A stretch of DNA of 64,000 nucleotides from CAG-103 sp963627135. Lineage in GTDB: Bacteria; Bacillota; Clostridia; Oscillospirales; Oscillospiraceae. The position numbers were made by a program, and so were the translations under genes. The first letter of the stretch is position 1; each line of letters starts with the position of its first letter. Below are positions 39,805-48,764 of this stretch, piece by piece. Location: the NCBI GenBank assembly GCA_963627135.1, contig CAVFZY010000027.1, positions 6,190-70,189 of the forward strand, given 5' to 3'. The notes below the pieces were generated by a model. The model was not told where the DNA came from, did not search any database, and worked only from the letters and a program-made list of their open reading frames with translations.

Positions 39805-42305
39805 GCCTCGGGCTCCTCGGTGGGAGCGGCGTCCCCGCTCTCGGCGCGGTCGGTAAGCGCGACGGAGATGACGCGTGCGCCCTCGGACAGGCGCATGATG
39901 CGCACACCCTGCGTCGCGCGGCCGAGCTCGGAGATGCCGGCGGCCTCCATGCGAATGATGACTCCGTCGTCCGAGACGACAAGGACATCGTCTGTATCCT
40001 GCACGACCTTGACGGCCGCGATCGGGCCGGTCTTGTCGGTGACGTTGTAGTTTTTCACGCCGGAACCGCCGCGGTGCTGCGGTTCCTCGCCGCCGCGGAT
40101 GTAGTCGGCGGCCGGCGTGCGCTTACCATAACCGTTTTCGGTAATGGACAGCACGCCCGCGTCCGGCTGCGCAATCTCGGCGCCGACGACCCAGTCTCCA
40201 TCCCTGAGGCGGATGCCGCGCACGCCGACAGCCTCGCGTCCCATGGGGCGCACGTCCGTCTCGGCAAAGCAGATGGCCTGGCCTTTGTGGGTCGCCATGA
40301 GGATGTTCCGGCTGCCGTCGGTGCGCATGACGTTGATGAGCTCGTCGCCCTCGTCGAGCGTGAGCGCGCGGATGCCGCTCGTGCGGATGTTGCGCAGGGC
40401 CGAGAGTGGCATGCGCTTGACGGTGCCATTGCGCGTGGCAAAGACGAGGAATGAATCATCGTCCATCTCGCGCACGTGCAGCATGGCGTTGACCTGTTCG
40501 TCCTTGTCCACCTGGATGAAGTTGACGATGTTCATACCGCGCGCGGTGCGCCCGGCCTCGGGGATAAGATAGCCCTTCTTGCGGTAGCAGCGGCCGCGGT
40601 TGGTGAAAAAGAGAATGTAGTCATGCGTCGAGGCGGTGAACACGGTATCCACATAGTCCTCGTCGCGTAAGGTCGCCGCGCGCACGCCCTTGCCGCCGCG
40701 CTTTTGCGCGGTGTACTCGTCAACGGGCACACGCTTGATGTTGCCACCGTGCGAGAGCGTGAACACGCACTGCTCCTCCTCAATGAGGTCCTCGATATCA
40801 ATGTCGTCCTCAATGTCCTGGATCTCCGTTTTGCGCTCGTCGCCGTATTTGTCGCGGATGGCAATGAGCTCGTCGCGCAGCACGGCCTTGACCTTTTCGG
40901 GGTCGGCCAGTAGCTCGCGGAAGTAGGCGATGCGCTTCTCGAGCTCGTCATACTCGTTTTGCAGCTTCTCGCGCTCGAGCCCCTGCAGGGCCTTGAGGCG
41001 CATATCGAGAATGGCCTGCGCCTGCACGTCGGAGAGGCTGAAGCGCTGCATGAGGTTTTCCTTCGCGTTATCATAGCTCTCGCGGATGATGCGGATGACC
41101 TCGTCGATGTTCTCCTCGGCAATAAGCAGGCCCTCGAGCAGGTGGGCGCGCTCAAGCGCTTTTTTGAGGTCGAACTTCGTGCGGCGGACGATGATCTCTT
41201 CCTGGAAGGTGAGGTACTCGTCGAGAATGTGCCGCAGGGACAAAATCTTCGGCTGCGACTGGTTATCGACCAGCGCGAGCATGTTCACGGCGAACGTGGT
41301 CTGCATCTGCGTCTGGGCGAAGAGACGGTTGAGCACGACCTGGGTGTTGGCGTCTTTCTTGAGCTCAATGACGATGCGCATGCCGTTGCGGTCGGACTCG
41401 TCGCGCAGGCCGGAGATGCCGTCGAGCTTTTTATCGCGCACCTGCTCGGAAATATTCTGGATGAGCTGTCGCTTGTTGACCTGATAGGGGAGCTCCGTCA
41501 CGATAATGCGGATGCGGTCGTGGCCCCAGGTCTCGGTTTCGGTGCGAGCGCGCACGACGATGCGGCCGCGGCCGGTGGCGTAGGCCGCGCGGATACCGCT
41601 GCGGCCGACGATGATGCCCCTGGTCGGAAAGTCCGGGCCCGTGACGTGCTGCATGAGGTCTGCGAGCGTGGCGTCCGGGTTTTCGAGCACGCAGACGCAG
41701 GCGTTGATGACCTCTGTCAGGTTGTGCGGCGGGATGTTCGTCGCCATACCGACGGCGATGCCTGAGCTGCCGTTGACGAGCAGGTTCGGAAACCGGCACG
41801 GGAGCACGCGCGGCTCGCGGCGGCTTTCGTCAAAGTTCGGGTCCCAGTCGACGGTGTCCTTGTCGATGTCGCGCAGCATTTCGTTGGCGATCTTAGACAG
41901 GCGCGCCTCGGTGTATCGGTAGGCGGCCGGGGGATCGCCGTCCACGGAGCCGAAGTTGCCGTGGCCGTCGACGAGCATGTAGCGCATGGAAAAGTCCTGC
42001 GCCAGACGCACCATCGCGTCGTACACGGACGCGTCGCCGTGGGGATGGTACCGGCCGAGCACGTCGCCGACGCAGGTAGCGGATTTTTTGAAGGGCTTAT
42101 CCGAGGTCAGATTGTCCTCATACATGGCGTAGAGGATGCGGCGGTGCACGGGCTTGAGACCGTCGCGCACATCCGGCAGCGCACGCCCGACGATGACGGA
42201 CATGGCATACTCGATGTAAGAGGTCTGCATCTCATGGACGAGCTCGCTTTGAATGATCTTCTGGTCGGGATAGAGAATATCCTCCCGTTTATAATCCTTG
42301 GCCAT
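39801..42305 (-). CDS. gyrA: DNA gyrase subunit A
   Basis: An 834-residue breakage-reunion subunit. It has EYAMSVIVGRALPDVRDGLK, PHGDASVYDAMVRLAQDFS, and AAYRYTEARLSKIA with catalytic Tyr (about residue 130), then six GyrA beta-pinwheel repeats (for example GGKGVRAATLRDEDYV with the GyrA-box QKRGGKG). Position 92, equivalent to E. coli Ser83, is Ala. It ends with an acidic tail. It lies 14 bases downstream of gyrB. Confidence 0.98.
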   Translation of the reverse strand: MAKDYKREDILYPDQKIIQSELVHEMQTSYIEYAMSVIVGRALPDVRDGLKPVHRRILYAMYEDNLTSDKPFKKSATCVGDVLGRYHPHGDASVYDAMVRLAQDFSMRYMLVDGHGNFGSVDGDPPAAYRYTEARLSKIANEMLRDIDKDTVDWDPNFDESRREPRVLPCRFPNLLVNGSSGIAVGMATNIPPHNLTEVINACVCVLENPDATLADLMQHVTGPDFPTRGIIVGRSGIRAAYATGRGRIVVRARTETETWGHDRIRIIVTELPYQVNKRQLIQNISEQVRDKKLDGISGLRDESDRNGMRIVIELKKDANTQVVLNRLFAQTQMQTTFAVNMLALVDNQSQPKILSLRHILDEYLTFQEEIIVRRTKFDLKKALERAHLLEGLLIAEENIDEVIRIIRESYDNAKENLMQRFSLSDVQAQAILDMRLKALQGLEREKLQNEYDELEKRIAYFRELLADPEKVKAVLRDELIAIRDKYGDERKTEIQDIEDDIDIEDLIEEEQCVFTLSHGGNIKRVPVDEYTAQKRGGKGVRAATLRDEDYVDTVFTASTHDYILFFTNRGRCYRKKGYLIPEAGRTARGMNIVNFIQVDKDEQVNAMLHVREMDDDSFLVFATRNGTVKRMPLSALRNIRTSGIRALTLDEGDELINVMRTDGSRNILMATHKGQAICFAETDVRPMGREAVGVRGIRLRDGDWVVGAEIAQPDAGVLSITENGYGKRTPAADYIRGGEEPQHRGGSGVKNYNVTDKTGPIAAVKVVQDTDDVLVVSDDGVIIRMEAAGISELGRATQGVRIMRLSEGARVISVALTDRAESGDAAPTEEPEA

Positions 42306-42319
42306 GGCTGCACACCTCC

Positions 42320-44251
42320 TTAAATGTCAATATTGACCGCGTACTTGGCATTTTGCTCGATGAAGGCCTTGCGCGGCTCGACCTTTTCACCCATGAGCAC
42401 AGTGAACACCTCGTCGGCGTGCACGGCGTCCTCGAGCGTGATCTGCTTGAGCGTGCGGGTCTCGGGGTTCATGGTCGTCTCCCAGAGCTCATGCGGGTCC
42501 ATCTCGCCGAGGCCTTTGAAGCGGTTGATGTCGATCTTCGCGTTCGGATTGTCGCCGCGCATCTCGGCCGAGATCTGATCGCGCTCCTCATCGGAGAAGG
42601 CCACGCGCGTGGTCTTGCCGCGGTTGAGCTTATACAGCGGCGGGATGGCGGAGTAGACGTAGCCGCCATCGATGAGCGGGCGCATGAAGCGGAAGAAGAA
42701 CGTCAGCAGCAGCGTGCGGATGTGACTGCCGTCGACATCGGCATCGGCCATGATAATAACTTTATGATAGCGGAGCTTGTTGACGTCAAACTCCTCGCCC
42801 AGTCCGGCACCGAGCGCCGTGATGACAGGCGTGAGCTTGTCGTTGCCGTAGACCTTGTCGGCGCGGGCTTTTTCGACGTTGAGCATCTTGCCCCAGAGCG
42901 GCAGGATGGCCTGGAAACGCGAGTCGCGCCCCTGTGTGGCCGAGCCGCCTGCGCTGTCGCCCTCGACGATGTAGAGTTCCGTCAGCGACGGGTCGCGGTC
43001 GTTGCAGTCGCGCAGCTTGTCGGGCATATTGAAGCCCTCGAGCCCGTTTTTGCGGCGGATATTTTCGCGCGCGCGGCGCGCGGCTTCGCGGGCGCGCGAG
43101 GCCGTGAGCGCTTTTTCGATGATCATGCGGCCGACGGCGGGGTTCTCCTCCAGAAACTGCGACAGGCGGTCGAACACAACGGAGTCGACGAGCGTGCGCA
43201 TCTCGGAGTTGCCGAGCTTGGCCTTCGTCTGGCCCTCGAACTGGGGGTTCGTGAGCTTGACGGAGATGACCGCCGTGAGACCCTCGCGGCTGTCCTCGCC
43301 GGAGATACTGTCGCCCTCCTTGAGGATGCCGGATTTTTTGCCGTAGGCATTGAGCGCACGGGTGAGCGCGGCCTTGAAGCCGGTCTCATGCATGCCGCCC
43401 TCCGGCGTGTGGATGTTATTGGCAAAGGAAACGATGACCTCGTTGTAGCCGTCGTTATACTGCAGCGCGATCTCGCACATGGAGTCGCTGCGCTCACCGG
43501 ACATATAAATCGTCTCCGGGTGCAGGGCAGTCTTGTTTTTATTGATGAAGTCCACGAACTCGCGGATGCCGCCCTCGTAGCACATCGACTCGCTTACGGG
43601 CTCCTCGCCGCGCCGGTCGGTGATGGTGATGCGCAGGCCGGCGTTCAAAAACGCCTGCTCGCGCATGCGCACGTGCAGCGTCTCATAGTCGTAGACCGTA
43701 TCCTCGAACATGACGGGGTCGGGCTTAAAGCGCACGGTCGTGCCGGTGTGGTCTGTCTCGCCGACGACGGTCATGGACTGCGTGATATCACCGCGGGAAA
43801 ACTTCATCTGATAGATCTTCCCGTTTTTGTGCACGTTCACTTCCAGCCACTCGGACAGAGCGTTAACGACCGAGGCGCCGACGCCGTGCAGGCCGCCGGA
43901 GACCTTATATCCCCCGCCGCCGAACTTGCCGCCCGCGTGCAGCACGGTGAACACGACCTCGAGCGCGGACTTACCGGTCTGCGGCTGGATGTCCACGGGG
44001 ATACCGCGGCCGTTATCGCTGACGCAGATGATGTCGCCGGGCTCGATGGTGAGCTCGATGTGGCTGCAGTAGCCCGCGAGCGCCTCGTCGATGGAGTTAT
44101 CGACGATCTCATACACCAGGTGGTGCAGACCGGACGAGGACGTGGAGCCGATGTACATGCCCGGGCGTTTGCGGACGGCCTCCAGACCCTCGAGGACCTG
44201 GATCTGACTGGCGTCGTACTCCTGTGTGATCTTATCTGTAATATCTGGCAT
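42320..44251 (-). CDS. gyrB: DNA gyrase subunit B
   Basis: A 643-residue ATPase subunit. VLEGLEAVRKRPGMYIGST opens the GHKL ATPase, EIVDNSIDEALAGYC is the N-box, and SDNGRGIPVDIQP and GLHGVGASVVNALSE are the other ATP motifs. The TOPRIM part is EGDSAGGSATQGRDSRFQAI and DADVDGSHIRTLL. Length is normal for a Firmicute. AAGGAAG precedes the ATG. Confidence 0.98.
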   Translation of the reverse strand: MPDITDKITQEYDASQIQVLEGLEAVRKRPGMYIGSTSSSGLHHLVYEIVDNSIDEALAGYCSHIELTIEPGDIICVSDNGRGIPVDIQPQTGKSALEVVFTVLHAGGKFGGGGYKVSGGLHGVGASVVNALSEWLEVNVHKNGKIYQMKFSRGDITQSMTVVGETDHTGTTVRFKPDPVMFEDTVYDYETLHVRMREQAFLNAGLRITITDRRGEEPVSESMCYEGGIREFVDFINKNKTALHPETIYMSGERSDSMCEIALQYNDGYNEVIVSFANNIHTPEGGMHETGFKAALTRALNAYGKKSGILKEGDSISGEDSREGLTAVISVKLTNPQFEGQTKAKLGNSEMRTLVDSVVFDRLSQFLEENPAVGRMIIEKALTASRAREAARRARENIRRKNGLEGFNMPDKLRDCNDRDPSLTELYIVEGDSAGGSATQGRDSRFQAILPLWGKMLNVEKARADKVYGNDKLTPVITALGAGLGEEFDVNKLRYHKVIIMADADVDGSHIRTLLLTFFFRFMRPLIDGGYVYSAIPPLYKLNRGKTTRVAFSDEERDQISAEMRGDNPNAKIDINRFKGLGEMDPHELWETTMNPETRTLKQITLEDAVHADEVFTVLMGEKVEPRKAFIEQNAKYAVNIDI

Positions 44252-44280
44252 GGTTTGCTTCCTTCCGTGCAGCGCCGCGG

Positions 44281-44550
44281 TCAGAGATTTTCCAGTCCGC
44301 TGGCCTTGCTGCGTTTATATAATGTTGCGGTATTGAGCTGGGAGAGATAACAGGTCTGTCCACTGCCGAGCGAGCAGAGCACGAACGACTTCGGCAGCTC
44401 GGTCCCGGCGGCGTTTTCCACCTGACCGGCCTGTTCCAATTTTTCCAGTGTCTCGCGTGTGCGGTACGACCACGTGGCGGTGTCCATGTCAAAGACGCCG
44501 ATGACGCTCTTTTGCAGCGCGATGACCTGATTGCCGAGGTGCAGATACAT
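44281..44550 (-). CDS. remB: extracellular matrix/regulatory protein RemB-like (DUF370)
   Basis: An 89-residue DUF370 protein. MYLHLGNQVIALQKSVIGVF and DMDTATWSYRTRETLEKLEQ, then PKSFVLCSLGSGQTCYLSQL match the RemB/YaaB family encoded between recF and gyrB in Firmicutes. In Bacillus the related RemA is a DNA-binding regulator of matrix genes. Its start overlaps the recF stop by one base. Confidence 0.88.
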   Translation of the reverse strand: MYLHLGNQVIALQKSVIGVFDMDTATWSYRTRETLEKLEQAGQVENAAGTELPKSFVLCSLGSGQTCYLSQLNTATLYKRSKASGLENL

Positions 44551-45650
44551 CAGCGGATCACCCCGTTTTCGACCGTGAGCACGCGGCCGCCGGTGCGCTC
44601 GGCAATGCGCGCGTCCTCGCAGCAGGTAATGAGTGTTTGCCCGCCGCCGATGCGGTTGAGCACGAAAGCCTGCCGCTGCGCGTCGAGCTCCGAGAGCACG
44701 TCGTCGAGCATGAGCACAGGATATTCGTCAAACTCGTCGTGGAAGATCTCCCGCTCGGCGAGCTTGAGCGACAGCGCCGCCGTGCGCGTCTGCCCCTGCG
44801 AGGCGAACGCGCGCGCACTCTGGCCGTTGATGTCGATGAGCAGATCGTCCTTGTGCGCGCCGGTGAGACACTGGCCGCTGTCGAGCTCGGCGCGGCGGTG
44901 CTGCTCCTGATGGTCACACAGGGCATAATAGATTTCTTTTTCCGTGCCGAGCGCATCCGCCACGGTGCTTACCGTGCGATAGGCGAGGGTCAATTTGTCG
45001 CGCCCGCCGGAAAAGTCGGCATGGATGGGCGCAGCCGCGATGTTCAGCCGAGAGGCGTAGGCCGCGCGGTAGCGGATGAGCTTGGCAGAAACCCGGCACA
45101 TCTGGTCGGAAAAATCGTCGAGCGTGTCGAGCAGGGATGGCTTTTCGTGCCAGTCACGCAGAATCGCGGACTTCTGGTCATATAACCGGCTGTATTCAAC
45201 GAGCAGCGCGCCGTACTTCGGCCGCAGCTGGCTGATAGCCATGTCCATCATGCGGCGGCGGGCGGCCGGCCCGTCGCGGATGATGTTCAGATCATCCGGA
45301 CAAAAGAGCACGGCGGCAAACGTTCCGGTGAGCTCGGCGGCAGTTTTCTTCACGCCGTTTTGCCAGATCTGCTTGCGCTGCCCCTGCCGAAGCACGATGC
45401 GCACGGTCTGCTCCCGCCCGAAGGCGAACACGTCCGCGAGCACCTCCGCGCCCGTGTAGCCGAAGCCGATGAGCTCTTTATCAAACCGCGTGCGAAAGCT
45501 CTTCCCGCCCGTGAGCAGGTAGACCGCCTCGAGCAGATTTGTCTTGCCCTGGGCATTTTCACCGGTGATGACGTTTGTGCCGGGCGAAAACTCCGCCGCA
45601 GCAAATTCATAGTTGCGCCAGCCGTTGAGCGCAATTTTGCGCACGATCAT
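44550..45650 (-). CDS. recF: DNA replication and repair protein RecF
   Basis: A 366-residue SMC-like ATPase that loads RecA at gaps. VRKIALNGWRNYEFAAAEF is followed by Walker A GENAQGKTNLLEAVY, GKSFRTRFDKELIGFG, and the ABC signature/Walker B region ASQGQTRTAALSLKLAERE and YPVLMLDDVLSELDAQRQ. The S4-domain gene upstream overlaps by 4 bases. Confidence 0.97.
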   Translation of the reverse strand: MIVRKIALNGWRNYEFAAAEFSPGTNVITGENAQGKTNLLEAVYLLTGGKSFRTRFDKELIGFGYTGAEVLADVFAFGREQTVRIVLRQGQRKQIWQNGVKKTAAELTGTFAAVLFCPDDLNIIRDGPAARRRMMDMAISQLRPKYGALLVEYSRLYDQKSAILRDWHEKPSLLDTLDDFSDQMCRVSAKLIRYRAAYASRLNIAAAPIHADFSGGRDKLTLAYRTVSTVADALGTEKEIYYALCDHQEQHRRAELDSGQCLTGAHKDDLLIDINGQSARAFASQGQTRTAALSLKLAEREIFHDEFDEYPVLMLDDVLSELDAQRQAFVLNRIGGGQTLITCCEDARIAERTGGRVLTVENGVIR

Positions 45651-45862
45651 CGCGCGCGCTGTACGTGCAGCGTGTGCCCGGCGAAGGTCACGGCATCACC
45701 CGGGCGGATTTTCTTGCCGCGCATGGTGCATGTCTCGCCATTGACGGTAACCATGCCGTCGGCAATGACCTGCTTGGCCTCGCCGCCGGTCGCCGTGAGG
45801 GCGGCAAACTTCAGCAGCGCGTCGAGTTTGATGAACTCTGTTTCAATCGTAATATTTTCCAT
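45647..45862 (-). CDS. S4-domain RNA-binding protein (YaaA/RlbA)
   Basis: A 71-residue S4 domain. IETEFIKLDALLKFAALTAT, then GGEAKQVIADGMVTVNGETC and MRGKKIRPGDAVTF are the helix-turn and strand elements that bind structured RNA. It occupies the conserved slot between dnaN and recF. Start ATG 45862 was chosen over an upstream start inside dnaN; its ribosome binding site is weak. Confidence 0.93.
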   Translation of the reverse strand: MENITIETEFIKLDALLKFAALTATGGEAKQVIADGMVTVNGETCTMRGKKIRPGDAVTFAGHTLHVQRAR

Positions 45863-45884
45863 TTTTCTGTTTTTCAGACCCGGA

Positions 45885-46991
45885 TTACTGCCCGGCGCGC
45901 AGGCGCACCGGCAGGACCATATACACAAAGTTATCACTGCCATCAGCCGGGACGAGGATGCACGGGCTCGAGCCGGTGTTCAGGCAGACGTTGATTTCAT
46001 CCGCGGGCGCGGCCTTGAGCGCGTCGGACAGGTAGTGATCGTTGAAACCGATCTCCAGATCACCGCCGTCTCCCTCGCACGGGCAGGAATCGGCCGCCTT
46101 GCCGAGCGGCGTCGTGCAGACAAAGTCGATGGCGTCCTTGCGGAAGGTCAGGCGCAGGGGGGCATTGTTCTTGCTGTCGATGATGAGCGACACGCGCTCG
46201 ACGACCTCGAGCAGATCCGTGCGCGCGGTCTTGACCGTGACGCGGAAGGATTCCGGAATCGCTTTTTTATAATTGAGGAAGTCGCCCTCGAGCCGGCGGG
46301 ACAAAATAACCGTGTTGCCGACGGTGAAGGAGATGTGCTTGCTACCGACGGATAGGATGACGCGCTCGTCGCTGTCGCCGCACAGGCGCTCAAGATCGCT
46401 CAGCGCCGTGCCGGGCACGATGAAGCTGCAGTCGTCGCCGTAGCCCTCGACCGCTTCGCGCCGCAGCGCCAGACGGTAGCCGTCGACGGAGACCATGGTC
46501 AGGACGTTGTTTTCAATCTCGAAGAGCGTGCCCATGTAGACCGGGCGGCTCTCGTTCGTGCTCACGGCAAAGGAGCACTCGTTGATCATCTTCTTGAGCA
46601 GATTCTGCGGGAGGGACACGCCGTTTTCCGCCTCGACGGTCGGCAGATCCGGGTAATCGTCCGTGCTCAGGCCGACGAGATTGAACGCTGCCTTGCCGCA
46701 CTTGACGGATACGGTGCCATTTTCCGCCTCGACGGTAACGATGCCGTCCGGCATGCGGCGCAGCATCTCACAGAATAGGCGCGCGCCGATGAGCACGCTG
46801 CCGGATTCGGGAATGTCGGCGTCGATGGTGGTGTAGATGGCTTTTTTCAGATCGTAGCCGGTGATGCGCACACTGGCGCCGGCCTCGATGAGCAGACCCT
46901 CGAGCGTGGGAATCGGGCTCTTGGCGGCTGCGGCGCGGGCTGCGGATGCGGCAGCCTGCTGCAGAACGTATTTGTCACAGGAAAATTTCAT
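45885..46991 (-). CDS. dnaN: DNA polymerase III sliding clamp (beta subunit)
   Basis: A 368-residue clamp with three equivalent domains. It starts MKFSCDKYVLQQAAASAARA, with PIPTLEGLLIEAGASVRITG and later VSVDGYRLALRREAVEGYG (domain 2) and ends PADGSDNFVYMVLPVRL, the classic clamp C-terminal strand. AAGGAGG precedes the ATG. It follows dnaA across the 242-base oriC-like gap. Confidence 0.97.
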   Translation of the reverse strand: MKFSCDKYVLQQAAASAARAAAAKSPIPTLEGLLIEAGASVRITGYDLKKAIYTTIDADIPESGSVLIGARLFCEMLRRMPDGIVTVEAENGTVSVKCGKAAFNLVGLSTDDYPDLPTVEAENGVSLPQNLLKKMINECSFAVSTNESRPVYMGTLFEIENNVLTMVSVDGYRLALRREAVEGYGDDCSFIVPGTALSDLERLCGDSDERVILSVGSKHISFTVGNTVILSRRLEGDFLNYKKAIPESFRVTVKTARTDLLEVVERVSLIIDSKNNAPLRLTFRKDAIDFVCTTPLGKAADSCPCEGDGGDLEIGFNDHYLSDALKAAPADEINVCLNTGSSPCILVPADGSDNFVYMVLPVRLRAGQ

Positions 46992-47048
46992 GGGCGGCCT
47001 CCTTGATCAGAATCGCTGCGTCTATCCGAAAGATAGAAAGCATAAATT

Positions 47049-47063
47049 TAGTAGTAGTAGTAG
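47049..47063 (+). promoter_or_regulatory. DnaA-trio-like element
   Basis: Five consecutive TAG triplets, flanked on the dnaN side by AT-rich sequence and 12 bases from a weak DnaA box on the dnaA side. The trio element described in Bacillus uses repeats of this kind to guide DnaA onto single strands. Confidence 0.65.
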
Positions 47064-47075
47064 AGCTGTTCGTTT

Positions 47076-47084
47076 GGTGGAAAA
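47076..47084 (-). promoter_or_regulatory. weak DnaA box next to the trio
   Basis: GGTGGAAAA, two mismatches from TGTGGATAA, in the place where the box next to the trio would be expected. Confidence 0.4.
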
Positions 47085-47178
47085 CCCGCTGAATGCCTTG
47101 CGGCGGCGGGAAAAACCGTGTTGAAAAGATTGTTGGAAAGTTGGTAACTGAAAAAACAGGCAAAAATCGGCAATTTTG

Positions 47179-47187
47179 TGATCCACA
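47179..47187 (+). promoter_or_regulatory. DnaA box
   Basis: TGATCCACA, one mismatch from the consensus TTATCCACA; the best box in the gap. CTTTCCACA follows one base later. Confidence 0.6.
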
Positions 47188-47233
47188 GCTTTCCACACGC
47201 TTTCCACGTTAGAATAACAGCGGAATGTGGAAA

Positions 47234-48556
47234 TCAGTTCTTGGAGTTGATGTTGCTCGTGATGTCGCGCACGGTGGCGGCGATGTCCGGGTCGGACTTG
47301 AGCAGCTCCTCGACCTTGCGGATGGAGCTGAGCACGGTGGCGTGGTTGCGGCCGCCAAATTCCTCGCCGATCTCCTTGAGTGGGAGATTTGTGAGGTTGC
47401 GCATGAGGTACATGGCGATCTGGCGGGCCATGGCGGTCTTTTTGCTGCGGCTCTGCCCGCGCAGGTCGGCGCCGGTGAGCTGGAACGAGCGCGCGGACTC
47501 TTCAATGATGACGTCCGGCGTGGGGATATAGGTGCCGGTGCGGATGACGTCCTTGATGGCGCGCTTGACGGAATCGACCGTGATCGTATCGTCGAGAATG
47601 TCGCGGTAAGCGGTCAGGCGCTTGACGACGCCTTCGAGCTGGCGGACGTTCGAGGTGATGTTTTCCGCGATGTACTGAATAACGTCCTCGGAGAGAATCA
47701 TGCCGAACTGAGCGGCCTTCGTGCGGATGATGGCCGTGCGCGTCTCGAGATCCGGTGGCTGGACGTCCGCGAGCAGACCGCCCTCGAGCCGGGTGCACAG
47801 GCGGTCGTCGAGGCGCTTCATCTCCTTCGGCGGCCGGTCGGAGGTCACAACGATCTGTTTACCGGCCTCATACAGGCAGTTGAAGGTGTGGAAAAATTCC
47901 TCCTGCGTGCTGTCTTTGCCGGCGATGAACTGAATATCGTCCATGAGCAGCAGGTCCGCGTTGCGGTATTTCTGGCGGAAGTTCTCGGCCGTACCGGTGC
48001 CGATGGATTTGACCATCTGATTGACGAACTCCTCGCCCTTGACGTAGGCGATCTTCGCCGAGGGATTGTTGTGGCGGATGGTCTGGCCGATGGCGAGCAG
48101 AAGGTGCGTCTTGCCGAGGCCAGAGTTGCCGTAGATCAGTAAGGGGTTATACGCCTTGCCGGGGTTCTGCGACACGGCGATGGCTGCCGCGTGGGCGAAC
48201 TTGTTGCTCGGGCCGACGATGAAGCGGTCGAACGTATAGCCGTCCATCTCCGGCATCTCCTCGGACGACGGGCGCTTCTCGCGGTATTCGAGCAGCTCAT
48301 CGTCCCCGGCGAGCACGACGAGCTCAAACGGACAGGAAAACAGATCATACAGCACGGCGCAGATCGTCTTTTCAAAACGCGACTGGATGATGCTGCGCTT
48401 AAAATCCGACGTGGTGTGCACGATGAGCGTATTATTATTGATCTCAATGGGGGTGCAATCGGAAAACCAGGTATTGATCGCCGTCTGGGTCAGCTCCTGC
48501 GAGAGGCTGTCCATGACGACGGACCAGATATCGGTGAGCGAATTCATGGTGGCCAT
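47234..48556 (-). CDS. dnaA: chromosomal replication initiator protein
   Basis: A 440-residue AAA+ initiator. Domain I (MNSLTDIWSVVMDSLSQELT), then AAA+ with Walker A GNSGLGKT (residues 143-150) and Walker B LLLMDDIQFI, sensor region TSDRPPKEMKRLDDRL, and domain IV DNA-binding helix RQIAMYLMRNLTNLPLKEIG with GGRNHATVLSSIRKVE. The linker (domain II) is short. AAGGAG precedes ATG 48556; ATG 48547 is possible. It has its own promoter. Confidence 0.98.
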   Translation of the reverse strand: MATMNSLTDIWSVVMDSLSQELTQTAINTWFSDCTPIEINNNTLIVHTTSDFKRSIIQSRFEKTICAVLYDLFSCPFELVVLAGDDELLEYREKRPSSEEMPEMDGYTFDRFIVGPSNKFAHAAAIAVSQNPGKAYNPLLIYGNSGLGKTHLLLAIGQTIRHNNPSAKIAYVKGEEFVNQMVKSIGTGTAENFRQKYRNADLLLMDDIQFIAGKDSTQEEFFHTFNCLYEAGKQIVVTSDRPPKEMKRLDDRLCTRLEGGLLADVQPPDLETRTAIIRTKAAQFGMILSEDVIQYIAENITSNVRQLEGVVKRLTAYRDILDDTITVDSVKRAIKDVIRTGTYIPTPDVIIEESARSFQLTGADLRGQSRSKKTAMARQIAMYLMRNLTNLPLKEIGEEFGGRNHATVLSSIRKVEELLKSDPDIAATVRDITSNINSKN

Positions 48557-48613
48557 AGGTTCGGCTCCTTCGATGATTTTTCACTGCGCGGATACGCTGG
48601 TATCAGCCCTACC

Positions 48614-48642
48614 AGTATAGCAAAAATTCATGATTATTTCAA
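48614..48642 (-). promoter_or_regulatory. sigma-A promoter of dnaA
   Basis: Minus strand: TTGAAA (48642-48637), a 17-base spacer and TATACT (48619-48614), 58 bases before the ATG. A CTGGTA/TACCAG inverted repeat lies just downstream of the -10 box. I found no DnaA box, so autoregulation through boxes here is not supported. Confidence 0.65.
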
Positions 48643-48697
48643 TAAGAATGTTCGGATTTATTATATAAATAGGTGTAGAATCTGCCGTGCAGAGGGT

Positions 48698-48727
48698 TTG
48701 CTTTTCCTGTACAGGTTGTGGTATGAT
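48698..48727 (+). promoter_or_regulatory. sigma-A promoter of mfd
   Basis: TTGCTT (48698-48703), an 18-base spacer and TATGAT (48722-48727). The -10 box contains the ATG at 48723, so that codon is unlikely to be the translation start. Confidence 0.55.
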
Positions 48728-48764
48728 AAAAAAACACGATTTTTTACATAAAGCAGGTGTTGTT

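Larger units (their letters stand above)
46992..47233. other. oriC: probable chromosomal origin (oriC) unwinding region
   Basis: The 242-base dnaA-dnaN gap contains DnaA-box-like 9-mers: TGATCCACA (47179-47187, one mismatch to TTATCCACA), CTTTCCACA (47189-47197), TGTGGAAAT (47226-47234, inverse) and a weak box at 47076-47084. A run of five TAG triplets and an AT-rich tract (CATAAATTTA) follow towards dnaN. Order and orientation match the Bacillus unwinding module. Gene strand also switches here: minus to the left, mostly plus to the right of dnaA. Confidence 0.75.

Noticed and set aside
42353..44350. A 665-codon plus-strand frame opposite gyrB.
   Set aside because: gyrB is unequivocal on the other strand; the plus frame has no recognisable domain.
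48687..48725. ATG codons at 48687 and 48723 as mfd starts.
   Set aside because: The first precedes the promoter and the second lies in its -10 box, so neither would be in the transcript. TTG 48765 has AGCAGG at a suitable distance.
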